The notes under the pieces: model-generated
The model's database searches: none
Told to the model about the DNA's origin: nothing
The model's input: only the letters and a program-made list of their open reading frames with translations
Shown: positions 54,480 through 64,000 of the stretch, in pieces
Position numbering within the stretch: the first letter of the stretch is position 1
Layout: each line of letters opens with the position of its first letter
NCBI GenBank assembly: GCA_036346355.1
Contig: CM070572.1
Coordinates: 37,795,944 to 37,859,943, forward strand
Reading direction: 5' to 3'
Length of the DNA: 64,000 bases
Source: Rhipidocladum racemiflorum
Taxonomy: Eukaryota > Streptophyta > Magnoliopsida > Poales > Poaceae
Made by a program: the position numbers and the translations under genes

Positions 54480-55598
54480 TTGGTGCTGAAGAGGCAAAAA
54501 ACGGCGATGGGAGAGGTCCATGAGGGGATTTGTGGAACACATCAGTCGGCTCACAAAATGAAGTGGTTGATAAGGTGTACTGGTTATTATTGGCCGACGA
54601 TGTTAGGGGATTGCTTGAAGTATTACAAGAGATGTCAACATTGCCAAAAGTTTGGGAATATACATATTATTCCTACTGCAATCTTACACCGGATAATAAA
54701 GTCTTGGTCATTTAGAGGTTGGGGTATAGATATTATCGGACAAATTTATCCCGCATCATCTAAAGGACACAAATTTATTTTATCCATGACCGATTATTTT
54801 TCCAAATGGGTTGAGGCTATTCCTTTGAAAAAGGTAACTAGTGTTGAGGTGATAGCGTTCATGCAAGAGCATATTATCTATCGATTTGGAATCCCTCATA
54901 CAATAACGACCGATCAAGGTACTGTGTTCATGTCCGACGCATTCCAAAATTTTGCTAGGGATTTTGGGATTAGGTTGTTAAATTCATAACATCATTATGC
55001 ACAAGCAAATGGTCAAGCCGAATTCTCGAATAAGGCTATAATCAAATTGATAAAAAGAAAAATTGATGACAAACCTAGGAGTTGGCATTTGACATTGACC
55101 GATGCATTGTGGTTGTATCGGATTGCTTGCCATGGAGCCACCAAGTTGTCACCATATTAGCTTGTATATGGGCAAGAAGAGGTATTGTCGATAGAAATCG
55201 GCATAAGTTCGCTTAGGATTCTTAGGCAAGATAATTTATTGGCTGAAGATTATAAAAATTTGTTAGCCGATAATTTGGACGACCTAACTGAATTGAGGCT
55301 GCAAACGTTGGAGCAAATCCAGAAGAATAAAGCCAGAATCGCGAGAGCTTACAACAAAAAAGTTGTGCCTAAGTCATTTGATGAAGTTGACTTGATATGG
55401 AAAATGGTTTTGCCTGTCAGCTCAAAGGATAGTCGATACGAAAAGTGGTCTCCAACGTGGAAAGGACCATACAGAGTTAATCGGCTAGTTAAAGGTAACT
55501 CCTACATGTTGAAAACTTTGGATGGTGTGGTGTTTACTAAGGCAATTAACAGAAAGTACCTAAAGATATATTACCCAAGTGTTTGGATTCGGTCTTAA
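54480..55598 (+). pseudogene. Outer Tat element: integrase
   Basis: H2C2 finger (HEGICGTHQSAHKMKWLIRC ... CQHCQKFGNI), then FRGWGIDIIGQIYP, TITTDQGTVFMSDAF and, after an in-frame stop near 54989, YHYAQANGQAEFSNK. The C-terminal module runs at 55185-55598 and ends YYPSVWIRS. The catalytic residues are present but two stops interrupt it. Confidence 0.88.
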
Positions 55599-55865
55599 TC
55601 GGCTAAAGGTTTAGTGTAGTCGCAATTTGTTTGGCCGATTAAAAAGAGAGCCAAATTTACTCGTTGCGGTTAATTCTAGCTGAATGGCCAATGATAAGCA
55701 TCGTCCTTAGAACAAAATGAAGATAGACATGAATTTACGTAACCAGATTAGTTAAATAGCTGATTAATAACTTAGAAATATTCATAACAGCATAGTAGTC
55801 AGCAACATCCAACAAAAGTTCTACATGCCAATAGCTGATGACATTCATTTCATTACAAAGTATTC

Positions 55866-57370
55866 AAGGGTTAATCCCCAAACCCGAAAGGACGGCCAGA
55901 GCACTGGCGAGGATCTTATCAATCTCACTGATGATCTTGTGATCCTCTTCAGCTAACCGGGGATGGGGATGACCTTGGCCGACTTAGTGCGTACGACGGC
56001 GATGTCCTTGACCAAAGTCTCCTTTTGCTCCTTGACTAAAGACTAGATCTTGGTCAACTGTGGGGCGGAATTGGCTAATTGCACTTTGACCTTAAACAAT
56101 TCAGCTTCCAAAGATTTCTTTGAGACCCCCAGGGTTGATACCATCCCTTTGATCTCTTTGAAATATTTGTTATCTTCGTTAGGTTTTGCCTTCCTAGCTT
56201 TTGTGTCGGCTACCAGCTTGTCGAGGATCTCTTGGTATTTTTTTTGTGCGATCCGAAGTTATAGCCTTTTCTCTGCTTCATCGACTAATTGCTTCTTATA
56301 GTCGATAAAGCATGCTTCAAGAAGAGAAGCGATAGCATTCTCAGGAAGTTCTGGCTTCACCATGTCTACTGCATCTCGGATCGGCTGTGCATTCTTTAGC
56401 AAATTGGCTTTTGGGCCTAGCAAGACCTTGAGGAGATCCTTGAGCTTCTTTGTAGCATCTGGGGCTGACAAAGAATGGCCTGATGTGCCCTCAGCCTATG
56501 CAAGAATGGTGTCTATTATTGTCGGTTGGCGCTCCCTTTCTTCTTCTTCTTCTTCTTCGCCGCTCTCGGTGCCAGATATGTCAAAGCCGAGCTTGTCGTG
56601 TACAGATGAGACTAGCTTGACTATTGCCTTGAAAGTCCGTGGAGCTGGCGGTGTCAACTGAGAGATTTATGGAGGAAAACCACTGCCCATGCCCTTTGGT
56701 AGACCAATGTCAGCTAGCGAAGAGAACGTAGGCGGCGAAGTCGCACGCCACAAGCATAACAAAATTCATCAGCTAATTGGCTTATTTTCGGTTTAGAAAA
56801 TGAAAGTCAAAACACTTACCCCTGCCGACTGCAGAGGTCTTTGGCAAGCTCTCAGCCGATCCCTCATGAGCGGAGGTCTTCTTCCTCTGAGCCATCTTTT
56901 TGTAAGATCGGTTTTATTTTTTTTCCTGCAAAATTAGCCAATTAAGTATGTGTAAAACTTGGCATTATGAAATAAAAGAATAATGCGAGAAAACTTACTG
57001 GGCTACTAGTGTTGCTTCTCCAAGTCCGACAACGAAGGAGCTTGAACTCCTAACGTGCTGGAAGAATGCCTCGAAAGGGCAATTAGCCGTTGCTTCTTGG
57101 AGGGAGCGTTACCCGATGGATCAGCTGGCCTCTTTCTGGCTGCCTTAGTCTGCAAAGAATAAACATGTAAAAAGAGCCGATTCATTTGGTAGGGAAATTT
57201 AAAAGAAACTGTTTAATACCTCGCCGGTGATATCTATCAAACTAGTGTTAGTTTGATCTAATGAGCTAGAACTGCTCGAACTTGTACTCGTGAAAGTTAT
57301 AGCTATCAGCTTAGACTGTACATCTAGGAAAATTTGTGTTAAAATCGACGATGGTGGCTGATCGGCCAGA
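55866..57370 (-). pseudogene. Outer Tat element: antisense spliced coiled-coil gene, PMD part lost
   Basis: The minus-strand chain is homologous to the C-terminal half of the inner antisense gene: GPKANLLKNAQPIRDAVDM and ASLLEACFIDYKKQLVDEAE (56259-56471), then TKSAKVIPIPG and ALAVLSGLGINP near its stop (about 55866). Splice signals are visible: donor GGCGAG|GTATTA at 57219, acceptor TTCTTTGCAG at 57150, donor AGGG|GTAAGT at about 56819. Exons between them read QRLIALSRHSSSTLGV and MAQRKKTSAHEGSAESLPKT. The PMD-encoding 5' exons are missing because the element ends at about 57370. Confidence 0.75.
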
Positions 57371-58127
57371 AAGATGACCTTATTGACCAACTCTTAGAAA
57401 TCAGGGAATGTATGGGTGATAAGTTCCACTTGCAATCCTGAATTCAGTCCCTTCATGAAGCGAGACTGCCTAGCCTTATCAGTCGCTAAATCTTCAGGGG
57501 CGTAGTGTGCAAGCTATGTAAACTTATTCAAATAGTTAGCCACTGATTGACTTCCTTGCTTGAGGGCTCCGAACTCTTCCTTCTTCAAATCCATAATACC
57601 TTCTGGTACATGGTACTGGCAAAAAGCAGCAGTGAATTCTTCCCATGTAATCTCCTGTGGGTTCTCATGGGATGCATAGTAATTCTCCCACCATTCAGTG
57701 GCGGTACCTTCAAGTTGATGAGAGGCATAGAGCACCTTCTCATTCCCAGTACACTGAGTGATATGAAGCTTTCTCTCAATAGATCTCAGCCAATCATTCG
57801 CCTCCAAAGAATTAACATTCCCAGAAAAAGTGGGTGGATGGGTCCTCATAAACTCTGACAGCCTAGAGTGGGGACGCTATCCATGATTAGCCTGCTTGCT
57901 TGGTTGGCAATAGCTTGGTTGGTGAGCTGCTACACTTGCTGCATCATGGTGTGCATCAGCTGAGTCTGAGCAGCGAGAAAAGCTCCCAAGTTCTGCACAT
58001 CCAGTTGTGGTGCAAGTTGAGGGTATAACTCATCACTGGGGCGAGAACCACTCCCACTAGCTCCATTATTTCCTCGTGTCTGAACTATATGTTGATCACT
58101 CCATGATTTAGAGATGAGAGGGAACAA
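57371..58127 (-). pseudogene. Tekay/Del-type Gypsy Gag
   Basis: Frames 57930-58127 (QNLGAFLAAQTQLMHTMMQQ) and 57514-57849 (THPPTFSGNVNSLEANDWLR, GTATEWWENYYAS, ITWEEFTAAFCQYHVPEGI) are Retrotrans_gag. It continues DKARQSRFMKGLNSGLQVEL and FPDF-ELVNKVIFL down to about 57371, where Tat sequence begins. The frame is nearly open. The protein is cut before the zinc knuckle. Confidence 0.85.
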
Positions 58128-58776
58128 GAATACGCAAGTAATAAAGAAGCTTATGTGGGGGAAATAGGTGTAACTTAAAATCCAAATCTAATTAATCTTT
58201 ATTAATAACTTGGTATGGTTGCTCACAATGCCTAAAGGCTTTGCAACTCATACTGCACACTCAGAAAGCGAAAATACACTTGGTATCCTAAGCACGCAAA
58301 AATCTAATGCCTAAAGGGCAAGTCTGCTAACTCAAAAGACGTGACTCAACACTTGAGTCTCAACTACTAAGCTAGACTCATGACTTGTCTAGTCAACCTA
58401 GCTGTGGTCCTCCTGGGGGTACACTGGTGGGTGATCTGGCATCGGTGCAAACTAGTCCTGATGTCCTCCAACTGTTGTGGCCGATGAACCCTGCCCCTCA
58501 GGCTCCGGCTCCTGCTCTAGCTCCGACTCGTACTCAGGCTTCGGCTCTGGCTCATACGCTGGCTCCTCAAGTTCGCCGTCCTCTAGCTCCAACTCAGCCT
58601 CCTGCTCTCTGATGTACAAGGCCTCCTCAAGCTTAGCGATATTCTACGAAGCCATCGCTCTGTCTCCTGGAGTCTCAACTCAGCGGCCTCCAAAGTGATG
58701 TACGTCTCCTAAAGCTCCTAGATTGTGCTGTCCATGACCTCCTCTTGCGCTGCGGTGAACCTGGTGAGGTGAATGT
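58128..58776 (-). other. Region between LTR and gag with an acidic EP-rich frame
   Basis: The minus strand encodes, in pieces, AAQEEVMDSTI and TYITLEAAELRLQETERWLR, then EEPAYEPEPKPEYESELEQE. Such helical and Glu-Pro-rich leaders occur before gag in some Gypsy elements. The middle (58141-58390) shows no coding signal. Confidence 0.4.
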
Positions 58777-61700
58777 CGGGACCCCGAATTTGCAAATCCG
58801 GACCCTCTGTGTATTCAGCACTAGTCCAGGAACGCGCTAGTGCACACAGTCTTAACATCGGTAAATATCACAATCATACCAATCGATACCAATAAAGTAC
58901 TTTATTTAAATAACCAAATCAAGTTACTCGACCTTATGGCCAAGTTACAAAATGTATGCCTGCATAGGCGAAACTTATTCAGAGAAAAATAATAGCAATG
59001 AAAATCAAATAAACTTGTGGCGCCATCCAGATACCACAGGCAATCGATCGCTCGCATCCCTAAGTAGTCGGGTCCTCTTGGAGTTCCTCCTCCAAAGTCG
59101 CGTAATCTCCTCTTCAACTGTATTGTGTTGAGGCAAGGGTGAGTACTTGGTACTCGACCAAGTCATGCACAAGATGCAAGCTAATATACTATATGCATGG
59201 CTTAGTACAAAGGAATAGCTCAGGTATATTTGCAAGAAATGACCTTTGACAAGTAATAAAAGTAGATTCAAAGCAAGTAGAAATAAGTAAAGCATAAATA
59301 ACTTTTCAGGAAATTTAATAAACATTTTCCCCATCCTAAACCACATTTCCATCATCTTCATTATTAAACCAACCCAACTTTTCAAATCCAAGTTATTTTC
59401 GTAAAGTCTACCCTTGATCAGAATTCCCGAGCATTGTCCAAGATCGTGGACTCGGCTATTCAAATAGATTCTACACTCTGCAGAGGTTATGCACTTTACC
59501 CACAAGATACAAATAAACACCACAAAGGCGAAGTTCCCCAGTAACAAAGCCTTTAAGCCTCAAACAACACAGTGGTCCTCTCCGGTTCAGTGCTCTACAC
59601 CATCCCTTCCCTTAGCCAAGGCGAAGTATGGGACCAACACACCGTTAGATGGGTACCGGCCACAGCCACGATACGCCTCCCCGCATAATCACACAAACGG
59701 TGTAATCGACACCCGAGGCTCCACAAGTGAGTCCTTAGCGACTTAGTCAACTAGGGCCGCCCCATTCCAGCCATGTGGTTGCAAGTATGACCCAGTTCAA
59801 AGGCTTGCAAGGTTAAGTCCTTAGAGTGACCAGGGCAAGACTACCCAAAACCAAATCAACACTCCCAATGCCACAACTGCCCACTGATTACTCTTGCCAC
59901 ATGCCCCTGGCCGAAATCAAGTTTATCAAACCCCGCTGATTACCATGCACCACGTGCCATCAACATCACATGATACTTTTCCAAAACAGGTTCAATATAT
60001 CATTAAGTCAATATTAGCATTTGATTATCCAAAATCATGTCATGAGCACGAGTGTGTCTAAGCGATACTACAACGATCTAAACCCATGTTGGCAATTTAA
60101 TAATGTCCAACTAGTAAACCACAACTAGGGTGACAAGGGATCATGGCACATACTTAGATAATCAAGGTGTCATACAAGAAATTGGTATTTATCTAACCCC
60201 ATGTTTAAACAAAGTATCTTTCTAATTGAACTAGCATGCAATAGTTTAAATCAAAATAGATTTCGAAATAGGATCAACATGGTCAAAGCACAACTTGCCT
60301 TCAAAAAGTACTTGCTCTGGGTCTTGAGTTGGATCCTGAGTCAACACTTCTCCTTCGAATCCTTCCGGCACTTCAACGTCTACTCGTAAAGCGTGCAAAT
60401 AGCAAATACCCAATAAACAATAGGCAAAACATCCTAAACTCCAAATAAAATCCATAAACAGAGAGAACATAATTTTCTGGATTTTTAGAAACTGGAATCG
60501 CTAATTTTGGAGTTAAAACGTTAAAGTTATGATTATTTAAAGTTTAAATAATCAATTAAATAATTTTGCAGAGAAAAACTTTAGTCCAAAAATTAAATAA
60601 AATTTATATTTAGGTAGATCTCAATTTTATACAAATTTAGAAATTTGAATCGCTCCAATCGGAGTTGAAACGCAAAAGTTATAAGCGCTGAAGTTTGAAT
60701 CTAAATTTGAATCAATATTTCGAATTAATAAATCATTTTCTTTTCGAAATTAATTATTGCGTCAGCATGGACACGTGGCAGCCTCTGATTGGCCTCGACG
60801 TCGGCCCGGTCCATGGGCTCGGTCCACGCCGGCTCGGGTCTCACCGTGGACTCGGTCCACGACTCCACGTGAGATCGACATGTGGGACCACTCGGGTATC
60901 GCCGATCGGCGTCGGCCGGCTCACCCATGGTGCCGGTGGGGTCCATCAGACGCCATGGGTGACGCCGCTTGGCTGGGTTAGCCAGCGACATGCGGGCCCT
61001 CGACACGCGGGCCGCGTGTCGGTCCTGCACGCACGCGCGTGGGCCGGTCGACGCGTCGGCCCAACTTCCCGACACGTGGCGCAATCTCGGCCGTTGGTTT
61101 GAAAATCAACGGCGCGGATTTGATCCAGGGTTAACACGCTGAAACTACTCGTTGATCGTGGGCCGCTCGATTTAGATCGGACGGTCCGTATCTAATCCTA
61201 TAATCGCATCCTACAGACGTGGCGATTGTGAACCGCTGGATCTTGATCCAACGGTCCGCATCTAATCGGGTTTGGAACACGTGATCTCACCTCAACCGCT
61301 CGATTCGATCTCGACGGTCCTCCGAGCTCGCGGACGGCGATGGTTTCACGGCGGCGGCTTGACCGGAGAGACGGACGACGACCAAGGGCGCGCGCCACGG
61401 GCTTCTCCGGCGAGATGAAACCTCCTTCGGTGCGCCTCGTCGCGGGGACTCCGGATTCGCTCCTTCTACGGAAGACGACGACGACGGCGGAAAACGGCGC
61501 AAACCGCAGCGGAGGGAAGAGACAACTCCGCGAGCGATTGCGGCTCAACGGCGGCTCAAAGTAGATGGCTCGGGAACGGGTGCGCAAGGATGAGGGCAAC
61601 CTCGGGGACGCCTCACGCTTTAAATAGCCTCGGCGTTAGGTCTAGACGGAAACCTAGTTCGTTACTACGGCGCGCGGGCGGCGGAGTCCGCTTCGGACTC

Positions 61701-62257
61701 GGCGAAGGACGACGAAATCGCGTGGCCGTCCGCGTGGCACGATCGGCGACGCCACGATCGCCTGGCGCGATCGGATCCGGGCCGGATCACGGCTTGAACC
61801 GACGGCCGATCTCACCGTTGGATCTTGATCCAACGGTTGGGATTGATTAGGGTTAGGAGTGGGTTCGGCCGAGTCACGTGGCTCGGTCGGACTCGAACTT
61901 CGAGTCCGACTTCGGGCTCGGTCGGATGAACAAGAACGACCCTGGCTTCGGTCCTTTTCCAGCGAATTACTATTTAAAATAATTCCCAGTAATTCATTTA
62001 ATTCATTAAAAATAGCAAAAGACTCAGAAAAATTCCAGAAAAATTCTGGAAAATACTTTGGATCATTTTGGACTCAAATAAAATATTTCCAACAAAATTT
62101 TATTTGCAAAATTAAATTCTTTAATTATTTCAAAATGGAATAAATTCAAATAAATTCCAAATAAATCCAAATAAATTCCAGAAAATTCCAAAATTCACCA
62201 AAGTGCCAAATCACACATGAATTTAAGAAAAGCAAAATTTTGGGATGTTACAAACCT
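58777..62257 (-). repeat. Very long LTR (about 3.5 kb) of a Tekay-type Gypsy element
   Basis: On the minus strand it starts TGTAACATCCCAAAATTTTG right after a polypurine tract and ends ...GGGGTCCCGACA at 58777. Both ends are of TG...CA form. The TGTAACA(T/C)CCC start and the long AT-rich then GC-rich profile (60760-61900) are typical of Tekay/Del LTRs. A minus-strand CTATTTAAAG at about 61618 could be the promoter TATA. All open frames inside (for example 58385-58612, 60725-61102, 61198-61599) are composition artefacts. Confidence 0.7.
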
Positions 62258-62275
62258 CCCCCCCTTAATAGAATC
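62258..62275 (-). other. Polypurine tract of the Tekay element
   Basis: The minus strand reads TTAAGGGGGGGAGGTT immediately before the LTR start TGTAACATCCC. Confidence 0.85.
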
Positions 62276-64000
62276 TCGTCCCCGAGATTCAGGGCTTACT
62301 AAAGGAATAGGTTTGGAAATTCTTTCTTCAAATCCTCTTCGCTCCCAAGTCGCTTCGCTCTCTGCATGGTTGCTCCATCGAACTCTACAGTAAACGGGTT
62401 GACTTGTTTCTAGTTTCTCGATCCATTGTGTCTAGAATCCCCACGGATACTCCTTATAAGTCAAATCCTCTTGCAACTCAATTGACTCCAATGTGTCTGC
62501 TCCTCAGAACTCTGAGACACTTCTTCAACTGGGACACATGGAATACATCATGTACTCCTCGCTAACGATTGTGGCAACTCTAGTCGATAAGCAACTTCGC
62601 CTCTGCTTCATGGCTCAAAATCTTAAATGGTCCAACATAACGGGGTGCAAGTTTCCCTTTGGCATGGAACCTCTTAACTCCCCCGAGGCGTAACTCGAGG
62701 TAAACAAAGTCTTCTCGTTCAAAACTCAAATCCCGGCGACGATTGTCGGATAACTCTTTTGTCGAGATTGGGCTATCTTCAACCTTTCCCTAATCATAGC
62801 GACCGCTTCTTCACCTCTTGAAGAATATCAGGTCCAAAGACACGGCGCCACGGTCTCATTCCAATTCAATGGCGTCCGACAGGTCGACCATACAAAGGCC
62901 TCAAAAGGTGACATCTCAGAACTAGCCTGATAACTATTGTTGTAACTAAACTCGGTATACGGCAAACTCTTATCCCAAGAGGTAGCATAAGCCAATGCAC
63001 AAGCTCTCAACATATCCTCCAGAATCTGGTTGACTCTTTCTGGCCTGGCTCCATCCGCCTGTGGATGATAAGTCAGATCTTGAAGTTTAAACGGGTTCCC
63101 ATGGCTTCATGCAACTTATTCCGTAACCTTGAGGTAAATTGGGTACCTCTCCGATACAATCCTCTTTGGCACTCGCAAACAAACAATCCCGATCATGTAC
63201 AACTCGCTAATTTATCTCCCGAATAAGTGGTCTTCACGGATAAAATGGGCTACTTTAGTCAAGCGATCCACTATAACCCATATGGAGTCATAACCTCCTT
63301 GAGTCTTCGGCAAACCGTAATGAAATCCATTCCGATTTCCTCCCACTTCCACTCGGTATTTTCGTGTAGCAATCCTGGGTCTCTCGATGCATTGCCTTGA
63401 CTCTCTGGCATACGCCGCACAATGCAACATGCTCGGCAACTTCGCTTCATACTCGGCCACCGCATCTCTCCTTCAGATCCCGATACATCTTGGCGCTTCA
63501 GGATGAATTGAGTACTTGGAGTCATGGGCTTCTTCCGTAATCGCTTGCTTTAACTCCTTTTGTTAGGCACACAAATGCGATCCTTCATCCACAACGTGCC
63601 TTGCTCATCCAATTTGAAGTCCTCTCGCCTTGCCTTCCTCCTTTATGGACTTAATCCTCGCGGATCTTGTCATCATCCTTCTCGTCCTTCTCGGATCTGA
63701 TCCTCTAGGGTAGGCTTTACTTCCAATGCGCCAAGAATCCGCTAGGTACAACCTCAATCTTCATCTTTTGAAAATCCTCACATAACTCATCCCGACTTGT
63801 GGCTAGCAACGCACTCACGGTATGGCTTTTCCGACTCAGGCGTCGGCTACTACGCTATTCTTCCGGATGGTAATGGATTCCAACATTATAGTCCTTGATC
63901 AACTCTAACTATCTCCTCCGCCTCATATTCAGATCCGATCGGGTGAATATGTACTTAAGGCTCTTATGATCCGTGATACACTTCACATCTGCTTTCCAAT
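62276..64000 (-). pseudogene. Tekay-type Gypsy pol: RNase H end, integrase and chromodomain
   Basis: Read from 64000 downward: the RNase H tail (HWKADVKCITDHKSLKYIFT, IKDYNVGIHYHPG), an H2C2-like zone (63420-63530), the integrase core (WKWEEIGMDFI and LPKTQGGYDSIWVIVDRLTK at 63210-63400; SWDKSLPYTEFSYNNSYQAS at 62828-63013) and finally a chromodomain-like end, CRVRWSNHAESEATWERR, near 62360. Chromodomains steer chromovirus integration to heterochromatin. Frames change many times and the RT lies outside the window. Confidence 0.85.

Larger units (their letters stand above)
36671..57370 (+). mobile_element. Outer Tat-type Gypsy retrotransposon, 3' truncated, split by the inner element
   Basis: 5' LTR (36671-37340), gag, protease and the start of reverse transcriptase lie left of the nested element (41824-53293). 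The rest of RT, a plant-type second RNase H, integrase and an antisense coiled-coil gene lie right of it. Gag-pol phrases parallel the inner element closely (DGG protease, H2C2 finger, YYAQANGQAE block), so both belong to one lineage. The 3' LTR is absent; at about 57370 the sequence changes abruptly to a Tekay gag. Many stops are present. Confidence 0.85.

Noticed and set aside
58385..58698. Pro/Ala/Ser-rich plus-strand frames
   Set aside because: Reverse of an acidic Glu-Pro-rich frame upstream of gag on the minus strand. The plus version is a shadow.
60725..61850. GC-rich frames of 70-135 codons on both strands
   Set aside because: They lie within the long Tekay LTR. Arg/Pro/Ser-rich, no domain.

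Overview
This is plant nuclear DNA, almost certainly from a grass (Poaceae). One host gene, a BELL-class TALE homeobox gene with four coding exons, sits in a landscape made of nested transposons: hAT, CACTA, Mutator-like and Stowaway DNA elements, Angela- and SIRE-like Copia elements, and Tat- and Tekay-type Gypsy elements. The Angela-like LTR family, GC-rich exons with GT-AG introns and a TA-flanked Stowaway MITE all fit a grass. There is nothing prokaryotic: no operons, CRISPR arrays or rRNA genes.

Layout. 1-12698: a hAT element whose BED-finger transposase runs on the minus strand. It is split by an Angela-like Copia element (4018-12366) with 1.6 kb LTRs and a perfect 5-bp target duplication. 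13600-18195: a truncated SIRE-like Copia element (minus) abutting a MuDR-like transposase remnant (18195-18830). 19037-19575: a small hAT-like GC-rich element. 20673-20979: a foldback element. 21219-23610: CACTA termini with dispersed subterminal repeats around a small acidic ORF that carries a hAT MITE. 24576-25690: a CACTA TNP2 transposase piece, followed by an LTR-like stretch to 26604. 27164-27670: a non-autonomous hAT element with a perfect 8-bp duplication. 29325-31260: a small Copia derivative carrying a Stowaway MITE in one LTR.

31260-36000 is the only gene island. A promoter and leader region with homopolymer tracts leads into an ATH1-like BELL homeobox gene (CDS 33351-35776, 525 aa predicted).

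36671-57370 holds two Tat-type Gypsy retrotransposons of related families. The outer one (plus strand) was cut inside its reverse transcriptase by the inner one (minus strand, 41824-53293, target duplication GATCT). Both carry, between integrase and the 3' end and in antisense orientation, a spliced gene that converges on pol. The inner copy encodes a Plant Mobile Domain (PMD) followed by a long coiled coil. The outer copy keeps the homologous coiled-coil part, with its own splice sites, but is cut off at about 57370. This is the most interesting system in the window. Both elements are also unusually rich in the words ATCGGC/GCCGAT and TCGGCT/AGCCGA.

57370-64000 is Tekay-type chromovirus material on the minus strand: a gag piece, a roughly 3.5 kb LTR (58777-62257), and the 3' part of pol ending in a chromodomain.

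Most transposon reading frames are broken by small indels. Part of this may be sequence error rather than age, because the Angela LTR pair differs mostly by short indels. All calls come from reading the sequence; no database search was run.
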